Below, piece after piece: positions 7,886-16,653 of a DNA stretch of 64,000 bases. A program made the translations under genes and the position numbers. This DNA is from Solirubrobacter soli DSM 22325 (GTDB lineage Bacteria > Actinomycetota > Thermoleophilia > Solirubrobacterales > Solirubrobacteraceae), in contig NZ_KE384071.1 in assembly GCF_000423665.1 (NCBI RefSeq), positions 248,001 through 312,000 on the forward strand. The letters are read 5' to 3'. Every line of letters starts with the position of its first letter. The stretch's first letter is position 1. Under the pieces are notes generated by a model. It worked only from the letters and a program-made list of their open reading frames with translations, had not been told where the DNA came from and made no database searches.

Positions 7886-8758
7886 ATGCCGTTTCGCCCG
7901 CTGCTGCTGACAAAACTCATGCTGCGTTCACACCGTGCGCCGCTCACGCGCACGCCCGCTGACGCAGGACTCACTTATGAGGATGTGTCGTTCCAAGCGA
8001 GCGACGGCGTCGGGTTGCGGGGCTGGTTCGTGCCCGCCGAAGGCGTCGCGCCGGCGGTCGTCTTCGTGCACGGGTGGATGTGGAACCGGCTCGGCAACAT
8101 CGCGGGCCAGACGCCGGTCCCCGACCGCGACGTCGACTTCCTCCCCGCCGTCCGCGCGCTGCACGATGCCGGCTTCGGCGTGCTGCTGTTCGACCTGCGC
8201 GGGCACGGCGAGAGCGCCGACGCCCCCGGCCCGCAGACCTACGGGCCCGTCGAGGCGCGCGACTTCGTCGGTGCCGTCGACTACCTGCGCTCGCGCGCGG
8301 ACGTCGACCACGAGCGCATCGGCGCGATCGGCACGTCGGCGGGCGGCAACGTCGTGCTCTACGGGACGCCCGACGCGCAGCCGGTCAAGGCCGTGCTCGC
8401 GATCCAGCCGACCAAGCTGACCTCGTTCAACACGAACTTCGCCCGCACCGAGCTCGGCCCGCTCGGGCCGGCGCTGATCAAGCCGGTCGACCTGTTGTAC
8501 GCCGCCCTGGGCGCGCCGCGACCCAGCCGGCAGGACCCCGCGGTCCCGGCGCGCCGGCTCAACGGCACCGTCGTCCAGTACGTCCAGGGGACGGGCGACC
8601 AGTGGGGCGAGATGGCGGTCGTCGAGGGCTTCGCCGCCGCCACGCCGCACACCGCCGGACCGGTGATCCGCTACCCGTCCACCGAGCGCTACTCCGGCTA
8701 CCAGTACATCTCCGACCGCTCGGACGACGTCGTGGCCTTCTTCGCGACGCACCTCTGA
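7886..8758 (+). CDS. alpha/beta hydrolase (paralogue 2)
   Basis: A 290-residue tandem paralogue of the preceding hydrolase; both share LTKLML near the start, the RTPAD segment, HGWMWNRLGN, PVEARD, IGAIGTS and VVQYVQGTGD. The nucleophile is S151 in GTSAGG and the probable acid is D238. The canonical catalytic His position (RYPSTERYSGYQYI) again has no His, while H289 one residue from the end matches H291 of paralogue 1. The shared loss argues for a family trait, not a random mutation. It is separated from paralogue 1 by 83 bases holding its own promoter-like sequence, so it may be expressed independently. Confidence 0.85.
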   Translation: MPFRPLLLTKLMLRSHRAPLTRTPADAGLTYEDVSFQASDGVGLRGWFVPAEGVAPAVVFVHGWMWNRLGNIAGQTPVPDRDVDFLPAVRALHDAGFGVLLFDLRGHGESADAPGPQTYGPVEARDFVGAVDYLRSRADVDHERIGAIGTSAGGNVVLYGTPDAQPVKAVLAIQPTKLTSFNTNFARTELGPLGPALIKPVDLLYAALGAPRPSRQDPAVPARRLNGTVVQYVQGTGDQWGEMAVVEGFAAATPHTAGPVIRYPSTERYSGYQYISDRSDDVVAFFATHL

Positions 8759-8796
8759 CGGACGAATGTCGGACGTGCGCTCAGGCTTCCCTCATC

Positions 8797-8802
8797 TAGG
8801 GT
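8797..8802 (+). promoter_or_regulatory. -10 element (TAGGGT) before the secreted 646-residue protein
   Basis: TAGGGT ends 6 bases before the ATG at 8809, the same hexamer and spacing as before 7886. Both sites are also preceded by TTCCCTCAT, at different distances. AGGG within it could alternatively act as a Shine-Dalgarno site. Confidence 0.35.
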
Positions 8803-8808
8803 GCGCCG

Positions 8809-10749
8809 ATGCTTCGGATCCTGCCGGCGCTCGCCGTGCTCGCCCTGGCCTTGCCCGCCACCGCGTCAGCCGCGCCGTTCGGCGATCTGCCCTTCCAAGC
8901 CCTCAAAGGGCCCGCCGTCTGCCTGCGGGCGACGGGCGCTCCCGGTGAGCTCGTCCGCCAGACCGAGACCACCGCGCCGTTCCTGACGGCCGCGCCGGCG
9001 GGTCTGACGGCGGGCGGCGTCCTGCCGACCGACGGCGCGCAGGACTGCGTCGAGGTCGCGAGCTGGCCCGGCGGCGGCGGTGTGCTGGCGTTCCCGGTCT
9101 ACTCCGAGGCCGACGGGGAGACATGGGTGCGCGGCTTCCTGCGCGAGCCCGGACACGACTGGGGCGAGCCGGTGGACATCCTCCCTCCCGGCCCGCGATC
9201 CGGGATCGAGCTCGCGGTCGCGGCCTCAGCGCGCGGCGACGCGCTCGTCGCGACGAGAACGAGCGACGAACGCCGGCGCCAGGTCGTGACGGTCGCGCGC
9301 CGGCTCCCGGGCGGAGCGTTCGGAGCCCCCGAGCGGCTCGACTCGCGCCGGGCGAACCCCGAGGACCCCTCGGCCGTGCGCGCGGGGTACAGCGCGGCGG
9401 GCGAAGCGGTGGTCGTATGGACCGTGCGCGGGCCTGACGAGGATGCGCGGACCGAGTTGTGGGCGGCGGTCGCGCCGCCCGGCGCGGCCTTCGGCGCGCC
9501 CCAGCGGGTGGGTGAGACGGACGGCGGGCCGTACGCCCTCGCGGTCGGCGAAGACGGTCGCGCCCTGGCCGTCTTCACGTCCGCGGATCGCCTGGTCGCT
9601 GCCGAGCGGGCACCGGGCGGCCAGTTCGCCGCACCGACCACGCTCGTGCGCCCCGCCGACACGCTGCGCAACTCCCCGGCGGCCGTGCTGCGCCCCGGCG
9701 GCGGGGCGGTCGTGGCCTGGACGAGCCCGACCATCGCAGGCTTGACGGTGCGCACGCGCGAGCAGGCGGGCCGCTTCGGGCGGGCGATCGATCTCGTGTA
9801 CCCGAAGCGCCTCCGCGGCGACGCGATGCGGATCCAGCAGCGGTTCGTGCTGTCGGGCGGGGGTGACCTCGCGCGCGCGGTCGCGACCGCCGACGGGCGG
9901 GTCATGGTGACCTGGGGTCATCTGGCCAAGCGCCAGGGCGCCTGGCAGGTCGTCCCGGGCGTCGCGCAGGTGAACTTCGCCGGGGACTCGTACGAGGTCT
10001 ACGGCCTGACGGGCAGCCTCCGGGACATCGCCGAGATCACGCCCGTCGTACTCGCCGACGGGTCGTCCGCCGTCGCCTGGAGCGACAATGACCGGCTCGG
10101 AGCGGGCGGCCGGATCCGGGTCGCGCGCGACGGCGCCCCCGAGGCCGCCGATCCCCCGGCGCCCAGGGTCACGCTGACGCCGCCACGCTCGCGCGCGCTC
10201 AAGGACTCTGACTCGTTGGTCCTGCGCGTCAGCTGCTCCGCCGCGTGCGACATCGACGCGCAGCTCGAGGGCAGGCCGCCGATCGCCGCGTCAGTGTCGT
10301 TGGCGAAGGCGGGTTCCGACCGCCTCGTGTTCTCTCCGTACGACCGTCCGCTCGTCCCGCGCGGCGGCGGCAAGGTGCGCATCGTCGTGCGCTCGAGCGC
10401 GCCGGGCGCGCGCACGGTCACGGTGCGCACCCTGTCGCTGACCCTGCGGCGGGCCAAGATCCTCTACCCGCCGCGCGTGCTCGGCCTGACGCTCGCACGC
10501 GACGGCGACGACCTGCTCGTGCGCTGGCACACCGCGAAGCCCGCCCGTCCGCGCGACTACTTCGTCATCGCCGTCGACGACCAGGACGAGACGGTCGGCG
10601 TCGGCAATCCGACCGGGCGTGCGCGGCGGACGAGCTTCAGCGTGCGGATCCGCAAACCGACCGGCGCCGTGCGGGTCGACGTTTATTCGATCGCCGAGAA
10701 CGACGACAACAAGTACCGCCGGACGACGGTGAAGGTGCCGCCGCGCTAG
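8809..10749 (+). CDS. secreted propeller-like protein, unknown function
   Basis: The 646-residue product starts with a clear signal peptide (LPALAVLALALPATASAAP, cleavage near residue 22). Residues about 25-440 form repeated short beta-rich units with recurring patterns such as GDALVATR, GEAVVVWT, GRALAVFT, GAVVAWTS and GRVMVTWG, which resembles a seven-bladed propeller. A C-terminal beta-sandwich region near residues 450-646 contains LRVSCSAACDIDAQLEG and a fibronectin-III-like LLVRWHTAKPARPRDYFVIA segment. No enzyme motif is seen. The TAG stop shares the palindrome CTAG with the stop of the convergent SnoaL-like gene. Secreted, probably on or outside the cell surface; role unknown. Confidence 0.75.
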   Translation: MLRILPALAVLALALPATASAAPFGDLPFQALKGPAVCLRATGAPGELVRQTETTAPFLTAAPAGLTAGGVLPTDGAQDCVEVASWPGGGGVLAFPVYSEADGETWVRGFLREPGHDWGEPVDILPPGPRSGIELAVAASARGDALVATRTSDERRRQVVTVARRLPGGAFGAPERLDSRRANPEDPSAVRAGYSAAGEAVVVWTVRGPDEDARTELWAAVAPPGAAFGAPQRVGETDGGPYALAVGEDGRALAVFTSADRLVAAERAPGGQFAAPTTLVRPADTLRNSPAAVLRPGGGAVVAWTSPTIAGLTVRTREQAGRFGRAIDLVYPKRLRGDAMRIQQRFVLSGGGDLARAVATADGRVMVTWGHLAKRQGAWQVVPGVAQVNFAGDSYEVYGLTGSLRDIAEITPVVLADGSSAVAWSDNDRLGAGGRIRVARDGAPEAADPPAPRVTLTPPRSRALKDSDSLVLRVSCSAACDIDAQLEGRPPIAASVSLAKAGSDRLVFSPYDRPLVPRGGGKVRIVVRSSAPGARTVTVRTLSLTLRRAKILYPPRVLGLTLARDGDDLLVRWHTAKPARPRDYFVIAVDDQDETVGVGNPTGRARRTSFSVRIRKPTGAVRVDVYSIAENDDNKYRRTTVKVPPR

Positions 10750-11309
10750 AGCATCTTCTGGGTGTTGCCCTTCTTGACCCGCATGACGCGGCGCATCGTG
10801 CGGGCGAGGGCCAGGGGCTGCTTGAGCGCGCCCAACGCCATCTGCACGTTCGAGCCGCCGGCCAGGGCCGCCTTGCCGGAGATCTTCATGATGTCGTTGA
10901 TCATCTTCTGGTCGCGCTCGAGCAGCCAGTACTCGACCATCTGGCCGTTCTCGATGTGGAAGACGCCGATCGCCTCGCCGGGGATCTCCATGCCCTTGCC
11001 GACGACGATCCGGTACTTGACGAGCGCGCAGGCGTGGTCGTCGGAGGTGACCGCGTCGTGGAGCTCGCCGATGAAGGTCCCCTGCTCAAGGCCGAGCTTG
11101 TAGAGCTTCTTGTAGAGCTCCAGGATCGCGTCGTGGCCGACGTGGTCGCCGGAGAGGAAGTGGTTGCCGGGGTAGTGGACGATGCAGTTCTGCCCCACGA
11201 GCGTGGAGAACGTCTCCATGTCGTTCTCCATCAGCGAGTTCCAATACTTGCCCAGGAACTCGAGCTGTTCCTGCTTGCGGGCCTCCGAGGTGCTGGTCGG
11301 GGAGGTCAC
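10746..11309 (-). CDS. NTF2/SnoaL-like small-fold protein
   Basis: The 187-residue protein starts with GTG at 11309, 14 bases after the MMPL stop, behind AAAGGAC. Its cone-shaped NTF2-like fold is suggested by a long first helix (EQLEFLGKYWNSLMENDMET), then NCIVHYPGNHFLSGDHVGHD, and strands ALVKYRIVVGKG and IGVFHIENGQMVEYWLLERD. Members of this fold act as isomerases, cyclases, dehydratases or binding proteins; steroid delta-isomerase is one example. Candidate pocket residues are H and D of the GDHVGHD segment. It is the last gene of the minus-strand lipid operon. The C-terminal 45 residues are basic and helical. The specific reaction cannot be assigned. Confidence 0.75.
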   Translation of the reverse strand: MTSPTSTSEARKQEQLEFLGKYWNSLMENDMETFSTLVGQNCIVHYPGNHFLSGDHVGHDAILELYKKLYKLGLEQGTFIGELHDAVTSDDHACALVKYRIVVGKGMEIPGEAIGVFHIENGQMVEYWLLERDQKMINDIMKISGKAALAGGSNVQMALGALKQPLALARTMRRVMRVKKGNTQKML

Positions 11310-11323
11310 GTACTCGTCCTTTC

Positions 11324-13549
11324 TCAGGCGACCGCCGCGGGCTCGCGGCTCTCGTCGTGGGCGGTGTCGGACTCGAAGTCCGCGTTGGGAAGGATGCGGT
11401 CCAGCCACTTCGGCAGCCACCAGTTGGCGTCGCCCATCAGCTCCATCGTCGCCGGGACGAGGACGAGCCGGACGAGCGTGGCGTCGAGGAAGATCGCCAC
11501 CGACAGGCCGACGCCGATCTCCTTGATCTGCGGCACGCCGGTGAGCGCGAACACGGAGAAGACCACGACCATGATCAGCGCCGCGCTCGAGATCACCTTG
11601 GCCGAGCCCTGGAGCCCCTCGGCGACCGCGCGGCGGTTGTCGCCGGTCGCGTGGTAGCGCTCCTTGATCCGGCTCAGCAGGAAGACCTCGTAGTCCATCG
11701 ACAGGCCGAACACGATCGCCAGGAGCAGTGGCGGGGTGATCGCGTTCACGTAGCCGAGCGAGTCGTAGCCGGTCCAGTCGAACCAGCCGTACTGGAAGAA
11801 CATGACCAGCACGCCGTAGGCGGCACCGACGGTCAGGAGGTTCATCACGACGGCCTTCAGCGGCAGCACGACCGACCGCAGCACCACCAGCAGCACGACG
11901 TAGCTGCAGATCAGCACGAAGAGGAAGATCTTCCACAGGCCGCCGGAGATCTGGTGGGTGAAGTCGCGCGTCTGGGCGCTCGCGCCGCCGACCTGGACGT
12001 CGGCGAGCTTCGCCAGGCCTGACGCCTTGCCGCCCTCCTCGCGCAGCCGCTCCACGAGGTGCAGCGTCGCCTCTGACTCCGGATCCTGCGCGGGCACGAC
12101 CTTGATCAGGGCGGCCTTGCCGTCGTCGGAGGCGATCGCGTCGTCGACGCGGGCGACCCCGTCGGTCGCCTTCAGGCCGGTGATGTAGCTCTGCAGCGCG
12201 GTCTGGTTGGCGGGATCGGAGATCGCGCTGTCGAAGTTGGCCACGATCAGCGTCGGCGCGGACTCGCCGGGCGCGACGAGCTTGCCGGCCAGCTCGGCGC
12301 CGACGCGGGTCTCGTTGTCGGCCGGGAACTGGCGCAGGGCGCCGTTGCCGAACTGCAGCGAGAGCGCGGGAATGGCGAGCGCGAGCAGGATGCCGGCGGC
12401 GACGATCGCCGACAGCGCCGAGCGCTTCATCACCGCGGTCGACCACTTCTCCCAGAAGGTCGGCGTGCCGGCGGGCTTGGGCTTCTTCGGCCTGACCCGC
12501 CGGTAGAGCGACCCGGTGACCGTGACGATCTTGCCCTTCTTGTCGGCGCGGTCGCCGAGCATGGCGATCAGCGCGGGCAGGAGCGTGACCGCACCGATGA
12601 TCGCGATCGCGACGACGACGATCGCGCCGATCGCCAGCGAGCGCATGACGGTCGAGTCGATCAGGAACAGGCCGGCGAGCGAGACGATGACCGTGATGCC
12701 GGAGAAGACGACCGTCGCGCCGGAGGTCCGCATGGCGACATCGAGCGCCTGGGCCTTGTCCTTCCCGGCGTGCAGCTCCTCGCGATAGCGCGAGAGCACG
12801 AACAGCGAGTAGTCCACCGCCACGCCGATGCCGAGCATCGACGCGACGTTGGTCACGAACACCGACATCGTGATCGCCAGCGAGAGGAAGAACACGACGG
12901 CGCCGGTGATGATCACGGCGGCGACCCCGAGCCCGACCGGCAGCAGCGCGGCCAGCACGGAGCCGAAGACCGCGAGCAGCACGATCAGGATCGCCGGGAA
13001 GCCGGAGCTCTCCGCCTTCTCGAGGTCCTTCTGCTGGAGCTCCTGCATGCCCGCCCACAGCGCCTGCTGGCCGACGACGTAGGGCTGCACGCCGTCGGTC
13101 ACCTGGTCGACCTTGAGCTCGTCGCGCAGGTCGATCGCGGCCTTGAGCACCTCGTCGCGGGTGCCGGTGACGGCGAGCGGGAAGACGATCGCGTTGTCCG
13201 CCGACGGCTTGGCCTGCTTGGCCGCCTCGGCGGCCTGGTCGGTGAGCTCGACGTGGTCGACCTTGGCCGCCGCCGCCTTGACGCGGTCGACGGCGGCGCT
13301 CATGTCACCGCCGTTCTCGGCCCGCAGCACGATGCCGAGCGGCTCGGTGCTCTGGCCCTGGAAGCGGGCGATCTCCTTGTCGACCTTGTCGGAGCCGGCG
13401 CCGGGGACCTCGAAGCCACCGCCAGAGAGGTGCTTGGTCTGCTGTGACGCGAACGGCACGGACAGCACCAGCAATCCGATCCAGATCCCGAAGACGAGCT
13501 TTCGACGCGTCCGGACAAATCCGGAGAGTCGGTTCATCGCGGATTGCAC
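11324..13549 (-). CDS. MMPL/RND-family transporter (MMPL 1)
   Basis: This 741-residue protein is a full-length MMPL-type exporter. It has an N-terminal helix (residues 15-34), an extracytoplasmic domain to about residue 175, and a bundle of helices with the signature GIGVAVDYSLFVLSRYREEL. A second porter domain follows and then a second bundle with LSMDYEVFLLSRIKERY, the other characteristic DY motif. MMPL proteins use the proton gradient to export lipids or lipid precursors in actinobacteria. The start is GTG at 13549 behind a near-perfect AGGAGG. It follows the SDR gene after 75 bases and precedes the SnoaL-like gene. It is clearly paralogous to the MMPL at 16650. Confidence 0.92.
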   Translation of the reverse strand: MQSAMNRLSGFVRTRRKLVFGIWIGLLVLSVPFASQQTKHLSGGGFEVPGAGSDKVDKEIARFQGQSTEPLGIVLRAENGGDMSAAVDRVKAAAAKVDHVELTDQAAEAAKQAKPSADNAIVFPLAVTGTRDEVLKAAIDLRDELKVDQVTDGVQPYVVGQQALWAGMQELQQKDLEKAESSGFPAILIVLLAVFGSVLAALLPVGLGVAAVIITGAVVFFLSLAITMSVFVTNVASMLGIGVAVDYSLFVLSRYREELHAGKDKAQALDVAMRTSGATVVFSGITVIVSLAGLFLIDSTVMRSLAIGAIVVVAIAIIGAVTLLPALIAMLGDRADKKGKIVTVTGSLYRRVRPKKPKPAGTPTFWEKWSTAVMKRSALSAIVAAGILLALAIPALSLQFGNGALRQFPADNETRVGAELAGKLVAPGESAPTLIVANFDSAISDPANQTALQSYITGLKATDGVARVDDAIASDDGKAALIKVVPAQDPESEATLHLVERLREEGGKASGLAKLADVQVGGASAQTRDFTHQISGGLWKIFLFVLICSYVVLLVVLRSVVLPLKAVVMNLLTVGAAYGVLVMFFQYGWFDWTGYDSLGYVNAITPPLLLAIVFGLSMDYEVFLLSRIKERYHATGDNRRAVAEGLQGSAKVISSAALIMVVVFSVFALTGVPQIKEIGVGLSVAIFLDATLVRLVLVPATMELMGDANWWLPKWLDRILPNADFESDTAHDESREPAAVA

Positions 13550-13624
13550 TCACTGCCTCCTGGGCGCACGACTATGGGCGGAACGGGTCAGAGCGCGAGC
13601 ATAACCCCGCGCTCAGGCCCAGCG

Positions 13625-14482
13625 CTACCCCCTTGTGGAGGGCTCAGGAGAGGGAAACTGGCTGCGGATGAACGCGTCGAAGGCCGCGTCGGGCAGCAGC
13701 TTGCGGGTCGTCAGCATCAGCGGCGCCGATGCCGCCACGCGGTAGCGGGCGCGCGGCCGGTCCTCGTCGATGGCCCGGCGGATCGTCGCGGCGACATCCT
13801 CCGGGTCGCAGGCGAGCCGCGCCATCGGCCCGTCCTGGTAGGTCAGCGCCGACTCCACGACCCCGCTCATGTAGTCGGAGTACGGACCGTCGTGGTCGCC
13901 CGAGCGGCGCTGCACCGCGGTCTTGCCGAGGTCGGTCTTGACCATCCCGGGCTGGATCAGGGACACGTGGACACCGAACGGGCGGACCTCGTGGCGCAGC
14001 GCGTCGCTGGTCGCCTCGATCGCGTGCTTGGTCGCGCAGTAGCTGCCCATGCCGGGGAACGTGAAGCGGCCGTTCATCGAGCCGACGTTGACGATCCGGC
14101 CCCAGCCCTGGGCGCGCATGCGGGGCAGGACGAGCTGGCACATGCGCATGAGGCCGAACAGGTTGGTGTCGAACATCGCCTGCACGCGGTCCAGCGGCAG
14201 CGTCTCGACGGCGCCGAGCTCGTTGATGCCGGCGTTGTTGACGAGGACACCGACGGCGCCCTCCTTCGCGATGACGTGATCAACGGCGCGGCGCGCCGAC
14301 GCCTCGTCGGTCACGTCGAGCTCGAGGAGCCGGCAGCCGAAGGACTCCAGGTCCGCGATCGAGTCCAGGTTGCGGGCGGTGGCGTAGACGGGCGCGCCCT
14401 TGCCGGCGAGCAGCTTGGCGGTTTCGCGGCCGATTCCGGTCGAGGTGCCGGTGATGAGAACGGCGTGAGATTCGATGGGCAT
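13625..14482 (-). CDS. short-chain dehydrogenase/reductase
   Basis: A 285-residue classical SDR. The cofactor loop TGTSTGIG is at residues 11-18, NNAG at 82-85, and the catalytic triad is S135, Y148 and K152 (SYCATK). No acidic residue clearly ends the second strand; TARNLDS instead suggests NADP(H) preference. It should interconvert a hydroxyl and a ketone, such as on a fatty acyl or sterol substrate, which fits a thiolase, monooxygenase and GMC oxidoreductase close by. The start ATG directly abuts a 19-base palindrome that also contains the stop codon of the upstream flavoprotein gene, and no Shine-Dalgarno is seen. Confidence 0.9.
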   Translation of the reverse strand: MPIESHAVLITGTSTGIGRETAKLLAGKGAPVYATARNLDSIADLESFGCRLLELDVTDEASARRAVDHVIAKEGAVGVLVNNAGINELGAVETLPLDRVQAMFDTNLFGLMRMCQLVLPRMRAQGWGRIVNVGSMNGRFTFPGMGSYCATKHAIEATSDALRHEVRPFGVHVSLIQPGMVKTDLGKTAVQRRSGDHDGPYSDYMSGVVESALTYQDGPMARLACDPEDVAATIRRAIDEDRPRARYRVAASAPLMLTTRKLLPDAAFDAFIRSQFPSPEPSTRG

Positions 14483-14500
14483 AAGTCGTCAGACGACTTA
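14482..14500. promoter_or_regulatory. perfect 9-1-9 palindrome between two operon genes
   Basis: TAAGTCGTC and its exact reverse complement flank a single A. The element fills the gap between the flavoprotein stop (14498-14500) and the SDR start (14480-14482). Its length and symmetry resemble a TetR-type operator, or it could form an RNA hairpin over the SDR ribosome entry site. No TetR-family regulator is encoded in the window. Confidence 0.5.
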
Positions 14501-15538
14501 ACGGCCCGGGATATTCCGCACGATCAACTCGGCGGCCGCCGGCGCCCCCTTGACGAAGCCGAAGAAGGGCCCGAAGTCCTGCGTGGCGGCGAAGCCGGGG
14601 ATGTAGAGACCGAGAACGGAGGTCTGCATGTGGGCGTCGAGGACGGGGAAGCCGTCGCGGGTCTCGATCCCCAGCCCGTTCAGGTACGGGACGTTGGCGA
14701 GCTGCGCCTTGTAGCCGGTGGCGAACACGATCCGGTCCGGGCGGAAGCGCCCGGCGTCGATCTCGCTGACGCCGGCGTGGACGCGCACGCCGTTCAGGCG
14801 CGGCTCGAGCCAGTGCTCGAGCGTCAGACGACCGACCTCCCAGAACTGGCGCGCGATCGCGTCGCGCTCTGACTGGGGGAGTCCCCGCCACCAGCCGTCC
14901 GTCGCGAGGGTCGCGTCGATCAGCGGGTCGACGAAGCGCCAGCTGACCCGCTCGAAACGCGGCTGCGGGTGGCGGTGTACGACGTCGACGCGCGCCGCGC
15001 CGTGCTCGACCGCCAGCGCCGCCCACTCGTACGCGCTCTGGCGCCCCCCGACGATCAGCACCCGGGCGCCGGCGAGCTCGTCCAGGTCGACCAGGTCGCA
15101 CGTGTGGTCGCCGACCGTCGCCCACTCCGGCCGGTGGGTGAAGCGGGCGATGCCGGGCGCGGCGACGACCTGGCGTGCGCGGATCGTCTCGCCGCTCTCG
15201 AGCACGGCCTCGAACCCGGACTTGAGCTCGACCACCCGCTCGTCCTCGACGACGATCCCCGCCTGCTCGGTGAACCAGTCCGTGTAGGCGAGGAAGAGCC
15301 CGATCGGCAGCGGGTCGGGCGTCTCGCCGTGGAGTTCCAGGAAGCGCTCCAGGGTCAGCTCGTACGCGGGATCGAGGTGCCAGTCGGGCCCGGAGCGCAG
15401 GAACATGTCCGCGGGCATGTGCTCGCGCCAGAAGGACATGTGGCGGCCGAGCACGCGGGTCTCGAGCCCTTTGTCGCGCGCGGCCTTGGCGGCGGCGAGG
15501 CCGTACGGGCCGGCACCGATGACGAGGAGGTCGATCAC
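14498..15538 (-). CDS. NAD(P)-binding flavin monooxygenase-like oxidoreductase
   Basis: A 346-residue protein with an N-terminal FAD-binding motif (DLLVIGAGPYGLAAA, residues 3-17), the characteristic MSFWREHMPADMFLRSG segment, and a second Rossmann motif VLIVGGRQSAYEWA near residue 160. FATGYKAQLANVPYL completes the flavoprotein monooxygenase pattern. It most resembles the short flavin-monooxygenase/N-hydroxylase-like group. I could not find the FxGxxxHxxxW/Y fingerprint of Baeyer-Villiger or classic FMO enzymes. Start is GTG at 15538, sharing GTGA with the thiolase stop, so translation is coupled. It probably hydroxylates or otherwise oxidises the pathway substrate in the cytosol. Confidence 0.82.
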   Translation of the reverse strand: MIDLLVIGAGPYGLAAAKAARDKGLETRVLGRHMSFWREHMPADMFLRSGPDWHLDPAYELTLERFLELHGETPDPLPIGLFLAYTDWFTEQAGIVVEDERVVELKSGFEAVLESGETIRARQVVAAPGIARFTHRPEWATVGDHTCDLVDLDELAGARVLIVGGRQSAYEWAALAVEHGAARVDVVHRHPQPRFERVSWRFVDPLIDATLATDGWWRGLPQSERDAIARQFWEVGRLTLEHWLEPRLNGVRVHAGVSEIDAGRFRPDRIVFATGYKAQLANVPYLNGLGIETRDGFPVLDAHMQTSVLGLYIPGFAATQDFGPFFGFVKGAPAAAELIVRNIPGR

Positions 15539-16653
15539 ACCTCGAGCAGGATCGCCTCGCCCTGGCCGCCGCCGCCGCAGAGGGTGGCGACGCCGAGCCC
15601 GCCGCCGCGTCGGCGCAGCTCGTAGGCGAGCGTGAGGACCAGGCGCAGGCCGGAGCCCGCGAGCGGGTGGCCGAGCGCGACCGCGCCGCCGTTGACGTTC
15701 ACGCGCTCGAGATCGATGCCGAGGTCGATCGCGCTGGCCAGGACGACCCCCGCGAACGCCTCGTTGATCTCCCACAGCGCGATGTCCTTCGCCTGCAGGC
15801 CGTGGGCGTCGAGCAGCTTCCGCGACGCCTCGGCGGGACGCAGGTGCAGCGTCGAGTCCGGCCCCGCGACCACCGCCCGCCCGCGGACGGTCGCCAGCGG
15901 GTCCTGCGCGCGGTCGCGGGTGGTGACGACCGCGGCGGCCGCCCCGTCGGAGACCTGCGAGGCGTTGCCGGCGGTGATCGTCCCCTCGCGGGTGAACGCG
16001 GGCGGCAGCTGCGCGAGGACCTCGAGGCTCGTCTCGCGCACGCCCTCGTCGGTCTCGAGCTGCGGCAGCCCGACGATCTCCTCGGCGAGCCGGGTCACCC
16101 CGGCGGCGGCGTTGGCGTGCGAGCGCGCGGCCAACTCGTCCTGCGCCGCCCGCGAGATCCCCAGCCGCGCGTTCTCGGCGTCGGACATCGCCCCCATGCC
16201 CGCGTCGGCGATCGAGCAGTACAGCCCGTCGTTGACCATCACGTCGATCATCGGCGCGTCCCCCATGCGCAGCGGCGGTCGCGTCCGGAGCGCGTGGGGC
16301 GCCCGCGTCATCGAGTCGAAGCCGCCGACGAGCACCGTGCCCGCCTCGCCGCCGCGGATCAGTGCCGCCGCGATCCCGACGGCGCTCATGCTCGCCAGGC
16401 ACACGTCATTGAGCGTGATCCCCGGCACGGTCCGCCCCACGCCGCCCTGCAGCGCCGCGCGACGGCCGGGGTTCTGCCCGTTCGCCGCCTGCAGCACGTT
16501 GCCGACGGCGATGTAGTCGGGCTCCAGGCCGGTCCGCTCCAGCGCGCCCCGAACGGCATGCGCGCCCAGGGCGACGGCGTCGACCTTCGCGAGCGCCCCG
16601 TTGAAGCGCCCGATCGGCGTCCGCGCGCCGCCGGCGATGACGACCGGGTTCAC
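15535..16653 (-). CDS. thiolase (acetyl-CoA C-acyltransferase family)
   Basis: A 372-residue thiolase of slightly short but normal length. The nucleophilic Cys is C85 in LNDVCLASM. The NEAFA loop, the ALGHPLAGSG motif with the catalytic His, and the second Cys in TLCGGGGQGEAILLE are all intact, so it should be active. It could run in either the degradative (beta-oxidation) or the condensing direction. Start GTG 16653 overlaps the stop of MMPL 2 by four bases (GTGA), and its own stop overlaps the flavoprotein start. Sandwiching between an MMPL exporter and a monooxygenase favours a dedicated acyl-CoA step in making or remodelling an exported lipid. Confidence 0.92.
   Translation of the reverse strand: MNPVVIAGGARTPIGRFNGALAKVDAVALGAHAVRGALERTGLEPDYIAVGNVLQAANGQNPGRRAALQGGVGRTVPGITLNDVCLASMSAVGIAAALIRGGEAGTVLVGGFDSMTRAPHALRTRPPLRMGDAPMIDVMVNDGLYCSIADAGMGAMSDAENARLGISRAAQDELAARSHANAAAGVTRLAEEIVGLPQLETDEGVRETSLEVLAQLPPAFTREGTITAGNASQVSDGAAAAVVTTRDRAQDPLATVRGRAVVAGPDSTLHLRPAEASRKLLDAHGLQAKDIALWEINEAFAGVVLASAIDLGIDLERVNVNGGAVALGHPLAGSGLRLVLTLAYELRRRGGGLGVATLCGGGGQGEAILLEV

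Noticed and set aside
11310..13058. Long upstream extension of the SnoaL-like gene inside the MMPL 1 gene
   Set aside because: Arg-rich low-complexity translation antiphase to a clear MMPL protein; GTG 11309 has a good ribosome-binding site.
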